Of a DNA stretch of 64,000 nucleotides, positions 1-7,516 are shown piece by piece. The stretch covers positions 1,054,001-1,118,000 of the forward strand of contig NZ_CP149940.1 of NCBI RefSeq assembly GCF_037948395.1, given 5' to 3'. Source of the stretch: Serratia nevei. GTDB taxonomy: Bacteria; Pseudomonadota; Gammaproteobacteria; Enterobacterales; Enterobacteriaceae. A model generated the notes under the pieces. The model made no database searches, was not told the origin of the DNA, and saw only the letters and a list, made by a program, of their open reading frames with translations. Numbering within the stretch: the first letter of the stretch is position 1; each line of letters begins with the position of its first letter. Position numbers and translations under genes: made by a program.

Positions 1-195
1 GTGGCGGTTGATCACCCGGTGCCAGGGCAGCGTGCTGCCTTCCGGCAAACGCCGCAGCACGCCGCCGACCTGACGTGCGGCGCGCGGTGAACCGGCCAGC
101 CGGGCAACTTCGCCGTAGGTGGTGACTTTGCCGTAAGGAATGGCGGCCACGATGTGGAATACCCGCTGGCTGAAAGAGGCGTCTTCTGGTTGCAT
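1..195 (-). CDS. ybaZ: YbaZ/Atl alkyltransferase-like protein (C-terminus outside window)
   Basis: The reverse strand from ATG 195 gives 65 residues that run off the left edge. The sequence matches the DNA-binding half of the O6-alkylguanine alkyltransferase family, including the segment SPRAARQVGGVLRRLP. Where true methyltransferases have PCHRV with the catalytic cysteine, this protein has PWHRV (about residues 59-63). That marks it as an alkyltransferase-like (ATL) protein, which binds alkylated guanine and flags it for nucleotide excision repair. Its position directly upstream of and divergent from ffs is the same as in E. coli. Only the left part of the gene is visible. Confidence 0.9.
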   Translation of the reverse strand, partial: MQPEDASFSQRVFHIVAAIPYGKVTTYGEVARLAGSPRAARQVGGVLRRLPEGSTLPWHRVINRH

Positions 196-282
196 GTTGC
201 TGTTCCTGCGCGAGTCAAAACCCAGGCGGAGAGTGTGCCACAGCGCAGGTGGGTAAGAAAACAGCGGTTGGTCCCGGTTGGC

Positions 283-311
283 TTGCTATTTGATAGGGCA
301 TCGCCGATAAT
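283..311 (+). promoter_or_regulatory. ffs promoter (-35 TTGCTA, -10 GATAAT)
   Basis: TTGCTA at 283-288 and GATAAT at 306-311 are separated by 17 bp. The expected start near 318-320 would give a leader of about 24 nt before the mature 5' end at 344, like the E. coli 4.5S precursor. A GC-rich stretch follows the -10, as in stable RNA promoters. Confidence 0.65.
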
Positions 312-343
312 GCCCACCGCTTCGGAGTACAGAAGCCGTCAAT

Positions 344-456
344 GGGGGCCCTGTTGGTTCTCCCGCAACACTAACTTGTGAACTCGGTCAGGTCCGGAAG
401 GAAGCAGCCGCAGCAGGTGACGTGTGTGCCGGGATGTAGCTGGCAGGGCCTCCACC
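344..456 (+). ncRNA. ffs: 4.5S RNA of the signal recognition particle
   Basis: This 113-nt RNA begins with the GGGGGCCCUG stem strand, carries the conserved GGUCAGGUCCGGAAGGAAGC apical region that binds Ffh, and ends with CAGGGCCUCCACC closing the stem. Its job is co-translational targeting of membrane proteins. The last bases come from the integrated element. The attR copy at 10006-10022 keeps what is presumably the original chromosomal end, CAGGGUCCCCACCC. Both versions pair with the 5' strand, with the G-U wobble in a different place, so the insertion should leave the RNA functional. The gene next door (ybaZ) matches the E. coli arrangement. Confidence 0.97.
441..456 (+). other. attL at the 3' end of ffs
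   Basis: TGGCAGGGCCTCCACC joins the ffs body (GTAGC to the left) to the element's left arm. The first 8 bases are shared with attR, after which attL follows the element version (CCTCC) and attR the chromosomal version (TCCCC). Strand exchange therefore took place in or at the edge of TGGCAGGG. Confidence 0.85.
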
Positions 457-581
457 AATTTGTATCTAAGTACTTAATAAGTAATGATTAAAGTACTGAA
501 ATCCCGCCTCCATAGCCTTAGTGGTACAAAAACTGTGTATCACCAGTAGGGCTTCACGATGTCTCTTATGCTCTCCCGTCA
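441..581 (+). repeat. Left-arm inverted repeat, copy 1 (141 bp)
   Basis: Base-by-base comparison shows 441-581 to be the exact reverse complement of 1669-1809. The repeat holds the att core, the left arm with AGTACT sites at 469 and 492, the presumed integrase promoter and leader, and the first integrase codons from ATG 559. It ends abruptly inside integrase codon 8. Confidence 0.95.
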
Positions 582-1629
582 TGGGATCTGGTATTACCGT
601 AAAGTTAACGTTTTACCCTGTGGTAAACGTCGTGAGTTTCGTCGTTCGTTAGGTACTCGTTCAAAGACTGAAGCGACAAAGCGATCTTTACGCTTTGCAG
701 ATCGCCCTTGGCTGATTACTGAAACTGTCAGTCCTACAATCGGTATGAGCCAAACCCCTCAATCAGAATTGTCATTCCAAGAGCTAAAACTACAGGCTGT
801 ACAGTATGTTGAGTTTAAAAGCCTTGAAGTTTGCGAGAGGGAAGTCGCTTCTATCAAACGCTGTATTGGCAAGTACTTTAACTTTACTGATCAGGTATTT
901 AAGCGTAGTAGGGCTTCTGAATTCATTAGCGGGCTAGATGTCGCCATTCCTACGAAGAACAAATATGTTAAGAAAATCAGCGGATTTTTCCGATGGCTGA
1001 AACATCATACTGACTATGATTTCCAAAACCCTTTTGAAGGATTGCTCCAGAAGGATCGTGAGCCAGTATCCCAAAAGCGAGAGGCATATACAGATTTTCA
1101 GATTAAACATCTTGAGAATGGGAGCACTACTTTGCCTGAATGGAAGAGGTGGATTGTTTTACTTGGTCGTTTTACAGGGATGAGGGCAAACGAAATTTGC
1201 CAACTATATCATAACGATATATTCAAAAATGATGGGAGGTGGTGCATCAGGATAGATGATCGTTATGAAGGACAAGTGGTTAAAACAGAGAACAGTAAAC
1301 GTACCATACCAATTCATAAAAAATTGATAGATATTGGTTTTTTGCACTATGTACAAAAGCAAAAAGGCAGATTATTTCCCCAGCTAACTCTCTATAAGGG
1401 ATCATATAGCCACTACTTCACCCGTTGGTTTAGCGGTTATCGTAAAAGATTAGGCGTTCCTGAGTTTCATTCACTGAGACATTACGTTGCAACTAAGTTT
1501 AAAAATGCTGGTGTAGTGGAGCATTACGCTGCTGCATTCTTGGGACATGCAGATAACTCAATCACATACAGGAGATATGGCAAATCAGTGGCTGTGTCGC
1601 GATTATATGATCTATTGGAGCATATTTGA
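559..1629 (+). CDS. Tyrosine recombinase / integrase of the ffs element
   Basis: This 356-residue protein starts at ATG 559, about 100 bp from attL, the usual place for an integrase. The catalytic set of tyrosine recombinases is visible: R209 (GMRANE), a lysine near 242-247, H304-x-x-R307 (FHSLRHY), H330 (LGHAD) and the nucleophile Y340 in RRYGK. The N-terminus (RHGIWYYRKV) resembles the arm-binding or DUF6538-like start of many phage-type integrases. It is predicted to recombine attP with the end of ffs. The first eight codons lie inside the 141-bp inverted repeat, so a mirrored copy of the start exists at 1691. Codon use is AT-rich, unlike the host. Confidence 0.95.
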   Translation: MSLMLSRHGIWYYRKVNVLPCGKRREFRRSLGTRSKTEATKRSLRFADRPWLITETVSPTIGMSQTPQSELSFQELKLQAVQYVEFKSLEVCEREVASIKRCIGKYFNFTDQVFKRSRASEFISGLDVAIPTKNKYVKKISGFFRWLKHHTDYDFQNPFEGLLQKDREPVSQKREAYTDFQIKHLENGSTTLPEWKRWIVLLGRFTGMRANEICQLYHNDIFKNDGRWCIRIDDRYEGQVVKTENSKRTIPIHKKLIDIGFLHYVQKQKGRLFPQLTLYKGSYSHYFTRWFSGYRKRLGVPEFHSLRHYVATKFKNAGVVEHYAAAFLGHADNSITYRRYGKSVAVSRLYDLLEHI

Positions 1630-1664
1630 TCTCGTTCTAAGCAGCCTCTTTACTAAGAGCCCGC

Positions 1665-1691
1665 TTATTGACGGGAGAGCATAAGAGACAT
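1665..1691 (-). pseudogene. Mirror-image remnant of the integrase start
   Basis: On the minus strand, ATG 1691 repeats the integrase start exactly and then reads MSLMLSRQ followed by a TAA stop. Identity with the real gene ends where the 141-bp inverted repeat ends (1669). It is a truncated second integrase beginning or a mini-ORF. Any promoter in the repeat would drive transcription leftward, antisense to the 3' end of the integrase gene. Confidence 0.8.
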
Positions 1692-1809
1692 CGTGAAGCC
1701 CTACTGGTGATACACAGTTTTTGTACCACTAAGGCTATGGAGGCGGGATTTCAGTACTTTAATCATTACTTATTAAGTACTTAGATACAAATTGGTGGAG
1801 GCCCTGCCA
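1669..1809 (-). repeat. Left-arm inverted repeat, copy 2 (141 bp)
   Basis: Exact reverse complement of 441-581. Together the two copies bracket the integrase gene. AGTACT sites fall at 1753 and 1776, mirroring those of copy 1. Confidence 0.95.
1794..1809 (-). other. Internal complete attP in inverted orientation
   Basis: Read on the minus strand, this is the element's right-arm end (GTACTAACGGCTGA), the core TGGCAGGGCCTCCACC, then the left arm (AATTTGTATCTAAG). That is exactly the junction expected in an excised circle. It carries the element's CCTCC version rather than the chromosomal TCCCC version. Its orientation is opposite to that of attL and attR. Confidence 0.85.
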
Positions 1810-1931
1810 TCAGCCGTTAGTACTAAATTGTGTCGGTTAATCAATTGGTTATCATGGTAGTACTACAACAGTACTGTACCACTCTCGATAGTACCGTCCA
1901 GCACAAAATCTTGCAAGTTAACGTGTTTGTA
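1802..1931 (-). repeat. Right-arm inverted repeat, copy 1 (130 bp)
   Basis: Exact reverse complement of 9884-10013. It contains AGTACT at 1819, 1859 and 1870. The two copies bracket the 8.2 kb cargo module. Confidence 0.95.
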
Positions 1932-2529
1932 TTGATTTACAGCTAATTTTTTATATTTTATAGTCCAGTATCCCATTGGATCGTACGGTTGCATGGAATT
2001 CTGTACCACTTGGAATGTACAAGAGTACATTTGAAATACATTAATGAATGTATCAGTTAAGAAGTACAAAGATACTCACGAATTAATCGAAGGGTGTATC
2101 TGTTAGAAAGTACAGAGATAGTGCAAAAATGATATATGATTTTCAAATCTGAATAGTGATGAGATTGTCAAGAAAAAGTTGCAACTATTCCTTGATTGAG
2201 TCAATTTTGCTCGTTAACATATAGCCATTCTAAAAAACACAGCAGCCGTAAGACGTTTGCCATGAGATGACTTTTGTTTAAATGGTATAATTTAATAGTA
2301 AGTACAATGCATTATATTGTCATTGGCAATAAATGAAACGAAAAATAAAGATATGGTATAATATATTTCTAAAATAAATGATAGGTGAGATTATTAACGC
2401 TGTTGACAATTGATATATTGACACTGTTTAAATCAGTATTGTACCAGCAACTAAGAAACATCATAACAATAGTCTTAGCATTCGAACTCTACAAATTAAT
2501 ACTAATTGAATCCTATCATAGGGAGAAAT
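1932..2529. other. Intergenic region with direct repeats and promoter-like sites
   Basis: About 600 bp without a convincing gene. It starts with several GTAC sites. It then has an imperfect 25-bp direct repeat (2050-2074 and 2096-2120, 21 of 25 identical, period 46 bp) built around GTATC-n-GTTA and AAGTACA. Further on are two extended -10 motifs, TGGTATAAT, with TATAAT at 2286-2291 and 2357-2362, and a TTGACA at 2403-2408. These may direct transcription of the gene at 2530. Confidence 0.6.
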
Positions 2530-3006
2530 ATGGCAGGAAAAAAACAAAATTTCGATAACAGCGAATTTATATCATTAGCGGGCAACTTCAAAAGGTATAG
2601 TGATCTAACAATTGAAGGAAAAAGGATAGTAATCGACATTATTACAAAATGTGCAGGTAAGAAAGGTTATCCGAAAGAGAAAGTATATTATGTACTATTC
2701 AATTGTTTGAAAGTGAATAGGGATAGCATTAAGTACTGGCTACAGTACTACAATGGATTACATAGGGATGATTCACCATCTTCTGATTACACGATACGTA
2801 AGTTTCTCACTATCACTAAGCAATTGTCCGTTGCGATGGTAGAGGCACACAACAATGGGGTAAAGTTATTCAAAACCGCACAAGATGGCATGTACTACAT
2901 AACACCCGTACAGAAGTATGAAATCGATAAGATGTACGATAGCGGCCTTTCTGCACAGGAAATGATCACCGCATTACAGAAAATGATTGATGATTCTGCG
3001 AAATAA
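2530..3006 (+). CDS. Hypothetical protein of the element, 158 aa
   Basis: ATG 2530 is preferred over the upstream TTG 2506 because AGGGAGA lies just ahead of it. The product is a soluble, lysine-rich protein with no signal peptide or membrane segment. Its last 25 residues (MYDSGLSAQEMITALQKMI) look like a helix-turn-helix of the repressor/resolvase kind, which would fit DNA binding. I do not recognise the family. AGTACT occurs twice inside the gene (2732, 2744). It stands alone between two long non-coding stretches, a common location for a replication, partition or regulatory protein, but that is inference only. Confidence 0.7.
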   Translation: MAGKKQNFDNSEFISLAGNFKRYSDLTIEGKRIVIDIITKCAGKKGYPKEKVYYVLFNCLKVNRDSIKYWLQYYNGLHRDDSPSSDYTIRKFLTITKQLSVAMVEAHNNGVKLFKTAQDGMYYITPVQKYEIDKMYDSGLSAQEMITALQKMIDDSAK

Positions 3007-3891
3007 ACGCGTTGCAACATGAGTGTTTACTTCGCAAGATGGCCGAATGTGTGGCTGTGTATGATGTGTTATTCATTGATTTTACTACTATATATTGAGA
3101 TGCGTGGCATCTTGCGACCTTATATTAATATTAACCAATACCCATAACTTTGAAGTATAAAGGTCTTACTGATATTCCGTCTCTAGAGAGCCTAACTTCG
3201 CTTTCGCTCGTTAGTCTCTATAAAAACAAATATTAGATCGTAACTTTGCGTTTTTCTCGCCAGTACTCGAAAGAACGCCAAAGCCCTTACTCGCTCTCGC
3301 TCAAACAGATAACAGTACTGACAAACCGACTTTATCAAAATGATTTGGGTCGGCCTCTGGCCTAAAGTCTCCGTGAGTAACTACGCGTCGCGTGGCTCCT
3401 TGTCGGAGTTATCGGGTTGTTCAAGCCCTTACTGTAAGACAACCTGATCGGTTCAGTAGGTGCTTGAGACAAGCATTACCTAATTATCTGCAATTCCGGT
3501 TACCACAAAAGCACTATCAGTACTGCACAGAGCGGAGCGAAAATTGATCCGATCAATCCCCTTCTATGATGGTGTTTCAGACAAAACGTACAGAAAGCCC
3601 CTACAAGCGATTTAACTCAAAATCAAACCCCAAATACTTATGAACCCTAAAAACGCCTCAGAACTATGTAGGCTGCGTTTAAAAAGGGTTAAATGGTTTG
3701 CTTTGGGCAGTGAAATGCGTGTTCAGTACTTCCCATGCTCTCTGATCGTTTTTACCTATTGATTTGTTGATGATTAATAGATTTTGATAGATTTTAGCGA
3801 TCAAAAATCGATAATCGATCGATTTTGTCGATCATTGTGGTTTCACATGATATTCTGATCTCTTTCAATACGTATACTTTGAGAGGATTTT
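3007..3891. other. 885-bp structured non-coding region (possible origin, oriT or RNA)
   Basis: No credible ORF lies here. Visible structure: an 8-bp inverted pair CGCAAGAT (3033-3040) and ATCTTGCG (3109-3116); a near-perfect 14-bp inverted repeat at 3421-3434 and 3454-3467 (TCAAGCCCTTACTG and CAGTAGGTGCTTGA); AGTACT at 3262, 3314, 3519 and 3725; and a GATC/ATCGAT-rich stretch with the inverted repeat AAAATCGAT (3804-3812) and ATCGATTTT (3818-3826). The stretch before 3842 is AT-rich. The layout would suit an origin, transfer origin, or one or more structured RNAs. Confidence 0.5.
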
Positions 3892-4455
3892 ATGGCAGGG
3901 TTTGTTATTTTCATTATTTGTATCATTCTTGCTGTACTTACTTTTAAGAAAGTCTCTAACCGTTCGAGAACAAAGGGATTAGGGAAGCCAAGAACGTTTT
4001 TTACATCTTTGTTATTAAGTTTTTTTGTCTTCGTTATATCTATGGGGGTTGGTGCTGTAATTGTATCGTCGGATAATAAAGATAATACCTCTGATAAAGT
4101 AGTAGCGAACAGTAATACTAATACAGCTAGGAATGACATTTACACCTGTAATAAATTTGAGGCAATCACTCAGACACGGCAGGGAACGAAAAAAAATTCT
4201 GGATTTTATTCAGATCAAAGGACTAATATTACGTACAAAATTACTGAAAATACATTAAGTACTAAGATGACAACACCGGGGTTTGATGACAGTACTGATA
4301 CTGCAAAATTCAATAAGATTGCAGATGATGGATCTCGGAAATATGGCAACGCATCAAATAATTATTTCGTATCAGTGCTGAATGATAATACTATAAAGAT
4401 AATTATCATTGACTTTAACCATAACGGAACAATCACACAAATATGTTCAAAGTAA
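3892..4455 (+). CDS. Hypothetical membrane protein, 187 aa
   Basis: ATG 3892 follows a good GAGAGGA ribosome-binding site. The N-terminus has two hydrophobic segments, roughly residues 3-20 and 36-60, linked by a basic loop. A polar region of about 120 residues follows with two cysteines (YTCNKF near 83 and ICSK at the end) that could form a disulphide outside the cytoplasm. The family is not recognised. The gene overlaps the possible upstream start of the next ORF at 4443 and sits 38 bp before its preferred start, so the two are probably co-transcribed. A hairpin terminator follows the second gene. Confidence 0.7.
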   Translation: MAGFVIFIICIILAVLTFKKVSNRSRTKGLGKPRTFFTSLLLSFFVFVISMGVGAVIVSSDNKDNTSDKVVANSNTNTARNDIYTCNKFEAITQTRQGTKKNSGFYSDQRTNITYKITENTLSTKMTTPGFDDSTDTAKFNKIADDGSRKYGNASNNYFVSVLNDNTIKIIIIDFNHNGTITQICSK

Positions 4456-4493
4456 TAGTCAGTTTACTTTTATTTGTTTTAGGATGTAGGAAA

Positions 4494-4853
4494 ATGAGAA
4501 GAATACTATACGCAGTACTGTTAACTGTAACATCATTAACTACAGTTGCAGCAACCTCACCAGATGGGAAAACAGAAAAGCCATTTGTGATTGATAATGA
4601 AGTGATTTGTTTAAAAGAGATCCAGCAACGCATGACTCCATTCCTCAAGGTTTTTGAAGAGGAAAACGGTGTTCTGTACAAGTACAATGTTAAATCTGGT
4701 TTATCGTACAAAGATACAGTAGGTCTACGGTTACAGATCAACCGCGTGGATTCAGGGCTGAATGACAGGGTTGCAGATCTTGATTACTACTGGTTACAGG
4801 AACGTGGCAGCATGTGTGAGCCAATATACATGGTACTTGAACGTTCTCAATGA
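4494..4853 (+). CDS. Hypothetical secreted protein, 119 aa
   Basis: From ATG 4494 (preceded by TAGGAAA) the protein begins MRRILYAVLLTVTSLTTVAA, a typical Sec signal with a likely cut after VAA. The mature part is about 100 residues with two cysteines (VICLK, SMCEP). An alternative start at 4443 would begin MFKVIVSLLLFVLGC, which looks like a lipoprotein signal, so the start is not certain. The function is unknown. It forms a likely two-gene unit with the membrane protein upstream, suggesting an envelope role. Confidence 0.65.
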   Translation: MRRILYAVLLTVTSLTTVAATSPDGKTEKPFVIDNEVICLKEIQQRMTPFLKVFEEENGVLYKYNVKSGLSYKDTVGLRLQINRVDSGLNDRVADLDYYWLQERGSMCEPIYMVLERSQ

Positions 4854-4867
4854 ATTCGGTGTTCAAC

Positions 4868-4897
4868 AAGGTCGCGAAAGCGGCCTTAGTTTTACTC
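4868..4897 (+). terminator. Rho-independent terminator
   Basis: The hairpin AAGGTCGC-GAAA-GCGGCCTT (one mismatch) is followed by AGTTTT. It ends the 3892-4853 unit. Confidence 0.7.
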
Positions 4898-4923
4898 ATG
4901 ATATTATCACCATAATCTAAGTG

Positions 4924-4953
4924 CTTGACATATTACTATCTTTCTATAAGTAT
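4924..4953 (+). promoter_or_regulatory. Promoter upstream of the 169-aa gene
   Basis: TTGACA near 4924-4930, then TATAAG at 4945-4950 or AAGTAT just after it at a better spacing, about 40 bp before the ATG at 4990. Confidence 0.5.
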
Positions 4954-4989
4954 CGTACTACATATCCCAATTTAGAAAGGAAATCATAC

Positions 4990-5499
4990 ATGGCAAGTAC
5001 TAACAATCAGAGTGATAACGGTATTGTTCACGATCTTGATGTAAATGGATACAAAACTTTAATTTCGCGTGCCAGTGGTAAAAATTTCAAACTGTCAGAT
5101 AGTAAATCTGATATTGATAAGTTGTTCAAAGAGGACGCTGATCGCTTCATTGAACAGCTACGTCGTCTCTCTCAGAATCTCGTTATGGTGGCTGACGAGT
5201 ACAAGAAAGAAATTGATAAGTCTAAAGTCGCTGATCTAGCTGCACTAATCAACGGGTTAAATGAAGACGCAAGAAATAGCTTAATTGAATCTTTGGGCAT
5301 TTCGCTAAGCAAAGGCAGTAAAACAAAAACTAAGTCTAACGTTACAACGAAAAGAGAACGTGTTGATATAACTGTCGATGGTAAACAGTACAAGATACCT
5401 GTTACTGGAAACATGAACCAAGAACTGAAAGATCTGGTGTCGGCTTCTGGTTTAGAACGAAGTGCTTTCATCGAGAAGTATAAATCCGTTCAAGCCTAA
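4990..5499 (+). CDS. Possible H-NS-like DNA-binding protein of the element, 169 aa
   Basis: ATG 4990 is chosen because GAAAGGAAA precedes it. The first 90 residues are helical and charged, with probable coiled-coil content around residues 40-75. A lysine/serine/threonine-rich linker follows near 105-122. The C-terminal 40 residues (VDGKQYKIPVTG, then ELKDLVSASG and AFIEKY) align in layout with the C-terminal domain of H-NS (short strands, then TG, then a helix ending near a conserved F). The diagnostic QGR tripeptide of H-NS is missing. It may be an element-encoded nucleoid protein or silencer, but this is inference from architecture only. It has its own promoter, and its third codon is part of an AGTACT. 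Confidence 0.5.
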   Translation: MASTNNQSDNGIVHDLDVNGYKTLISRASGKNFKLSDSKSDIDKLFKEDADRFIEQLRRLSQNLVMVADEYKKEIDKSKVADLAALINGLNEDARNSLIESLGISLSKGSKTKTKSNVTTKRERVDITVDGKQYKIPVTGNMNQELKDLVSASGLERSAFIEKYKSVQA

Positions 5500-5570
5500 A
5501 CCATACGAAATAAAAAATTTAAGTCTTTCCACCTCTCACAGCTTTTGATGGATGTGATTGGTGGACATTT

Positions 5571-6377
5571 CTACTTTTGTGGGTAACTGGCAGAAGTGAA
5601 ACTAGACGTCATCACAGTCATTTGATTTCCTCTGAGGGGAACAAATGGGAATGCGACATAATCTAAATTTCCTTGAGTCATATTAAAGTATAAATTCCTA
5701 TCATCAACATTTAATTTTGTTGAATGTGCAGGATATGTTCCTTCGCCCTTAAAAGTAATTAAAAATGCCATAGGGAAAAAATGCATACAACTACAATGGC
5801 ATATATGTCCATTGTTAAAGAATGATATTAACTGGGCTGTTATTTGAGTTTTGTTTGGATAAAACCAATAATAAAAATCGTGAGTATCTTCTATTTGTAT
5901 ATTACGACCTAATACAAATTCTCTTAGTGGTGTATAAAAATCACTATCAATCGGTCCTTTTTTACAGACTTCTACCGAAGTAGCTGCTAGGAGATGGCCG
6001 ATCATTGCTCTTAGAAATGGAATTGCATTGAAAGGTACTGAGATAGTATTCCCATAATAATGAGTGCCAGTTATATATTTGTTTATTTCTAAAAGAAACT
6101 TTTCTATTGGTTTTTTGATATCGGCATCTAATGTTCCAAGTAAGTTATTATTACAATGTTTGCATATTGTTTTAAAGGTTGCTCCAGCATGAGCATTTAT
6201 TGGCTTGATTTCCTCAGAAGAATAATGTTCAGAGACTGTTTTTTGGAACATAGGTTGGATCGTTGTCGCACAGCGTGGCGGCACGTGATCTTTGCTCAAA
6301 TGTCCAAAAGAACCACAAATGACACAGTACCCTTCACTAATTCTTGCATGTTTCAAACGCTCAGAAATCTTACTCAT
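5571..6377 (-). CDS. HNH-like zinc protein, 268 aa
   Basis: The start at 6377 has AAAAGGA upstream on the minus strand. Residues 18-21 are CVIC, 30-34 are DHVPP and 72-76 are CKHCN. This C-x2-C, DH-x-PP, C-x2-CN layout is the zinc-binding HNH/ββα-metal endonuclease pattern seen in many phage and defence nucleases. The remaining 190 residues are not recognised and may recognise DNA or another target. The whole gene lacks AGTACT, unlike most of the element, which suggests later acquisition. It is transcribed against its neighbours, which is common for moron or defence genes. Function as a nuclease is inferred. Confidence 0.7.
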   Translation of the reverse strand: MSKISERLKHARISEGYCVICGSFGHLSKDHVPPRCATTIQPMFQKTVSEHYSSEEIKPINAHAGATFKTICKHCNNNLLGTLDADIKKPIEKFLLEINKYITGTHYYGNTISVPFNAIPFLRAMIGHLLAATSVEVCKKGPIDSDFYTPLREFVLGRNIQIEDTHDFYYWFYPNKTQITAQLISFFNNGHICHCSCMHFFPMAFLITFKGEGTYPAHSTKLNVDDRNLYFNMTQGNLDYVAFPFVPLRGNQMTVMTSSFTSASYPQK

Positions 6378-6697
6378 AAAAATCCTTTTGATAAAAATAT
6401 CTGCTAAATGTATTGATTTTAAATCAAATAATTTACATAGGCACTGCCTAAGTTCAATGAAATCGGATTCATCGAGGTCGAGGATAGCAGCCTGTTATTC
6501 TGTTATTGCTACCTACGCTAAGTTACTACTCTTAAGGTTGCCATAAGTTCACTGCCCAGACCAGTCAGCTCCGAACAATAAAGTTGGTGGGATTCCTACG
6601 CAAAGTAAAAATAGGGTGTTTTTTAGTCGTATTAGTTTGTAGCTGACGTACCTGGTACAATAAAATATCAGTACATTAAAAGTCAGGATACTCGGCG
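6378..6697. other. 320-bp divergent intergenic region
   Basis: It separates the HNH-like gene (minus) from the YdiV-like gene (plus) and so should contain both promoters. Three GTAC sites cluster near the plus-strand gene (about 6647-6673). No ORF or hairpin terminator was seen. Confidence 0.5.
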
Positions 6698-7381
6698 ATG
6701 ATTACCCAATACTTTGCACAACCTGTAATGAGCACAGATCAGAAGTTGTTAGGGGTAGAAGTAGTTACTACATTCCGAGAAAACGGTTTTAACGTACTCA
6801 GTCCTTTGTCTATTGATATAATACAGGGCTGGACTATCCAAGAAAAACGAGCTTTTCTTATTGATATAATACACTTTATTACCAACAATGAAGAATTTTT
6901 CATTGATAGCAAACTTTTTTGCTCTCTAAGTATTGACGCAAGTACTGCATTGATTTTGAAGCATGACGCATACATTCAGATACTTATAAAATCAATGCCA
7001 TATCTAAAGCTACTGATCTCTGAGGGGATGAGTAATTCGGTACTGAAATCGCTTTCCCACGGTAGTAATACTCTTTTTCTCCATTGTCATGGTATTGATA
7101 ATCTGAAATCTGATATAAGTAAATTTTATGAGGCAGTTAAGATAGATGAAAGCTATTTCAGTACTCAATTCTACAGAAACAGCTTTCCAGTACTACTAAA
7201 GGATATAATAAAGTATTGCCCGAGGGTTATCGTATCAGGTGTTTTTGATAGTGAATTATTGCGGTACTTGCGAGATTGGGGTGTATGGGGTGTACAAGGA
7301 GAGTTGTATGAGCCAGTACCGCTACAAAATGTAAGTACTTTACTGCCATGTAAGACTAACAACGTTACAAACTCCATTTAA
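6698..7381 (+). CDS. YdiV-like degenerate EAL-domain protein, 227 aa
   Basis: The protein follows the YdiV pattern along its length: KLLGVEVVTTF near residues 16-26 where active EAL enzymes have EAL, FFIDSKLFCSLSI near 67-80, KIDESYF near 148, and the C-terminal GVQGELYEPVP. The EAL signature is replaced by GVEVV and other metal-binding acids appear to be missing, so it should not hydrolyse c-di-GMP. YdiV (RflP) of E. coli and Salmonella binds FlhD4C2 and blocks flagellar gene expression. A comparable anti-activator role is a reasonable hypothesis here. ATG 6698 has AGGATA upstream. AGTACT occurs at 6941, 7160, 7189 and 7334. Confidence 0.7.
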   Translation: MITQYFAQPVMSTDQKLLGVEVVTTFRENGFNVLSPLSIDIIQGWTIQEKRAFLIDIIHFITNNEEFFIDSKLFCSLSIDASTALILKHDAYIQILIKSMPYLKLLISEGMSNSVLKSLSHGSNTLFLHCHGIDNLKSDISKFYEAVKIDESYFSTQFYRNSFPVLLKDIIKYCPRVIVSGVFDSELLRYLRDWGVWGVQGELYEPVPLQNVSTLLPCKTNNVTNSI

Positions 7382-7516
7382 CTATTGTAAGTATAATTAA
7401 CAGAAAATGAAGTATAGAATTGAGATGAGTTAATAAGTAATAGAGATACCAACTGGCATCTCCAAACTTATTGAGAAAATAATGCTTCTTGTTATTCTTA
7501 TGAATTACAATGGTTT

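Noticed and set aside
1863..2069. 68-aa ORF on the minus strand
   Set aside because: It lies mostly in the right-arm repeat and intergenic AT-rich DNA, has no ribosome-binding site and no family resemblance.
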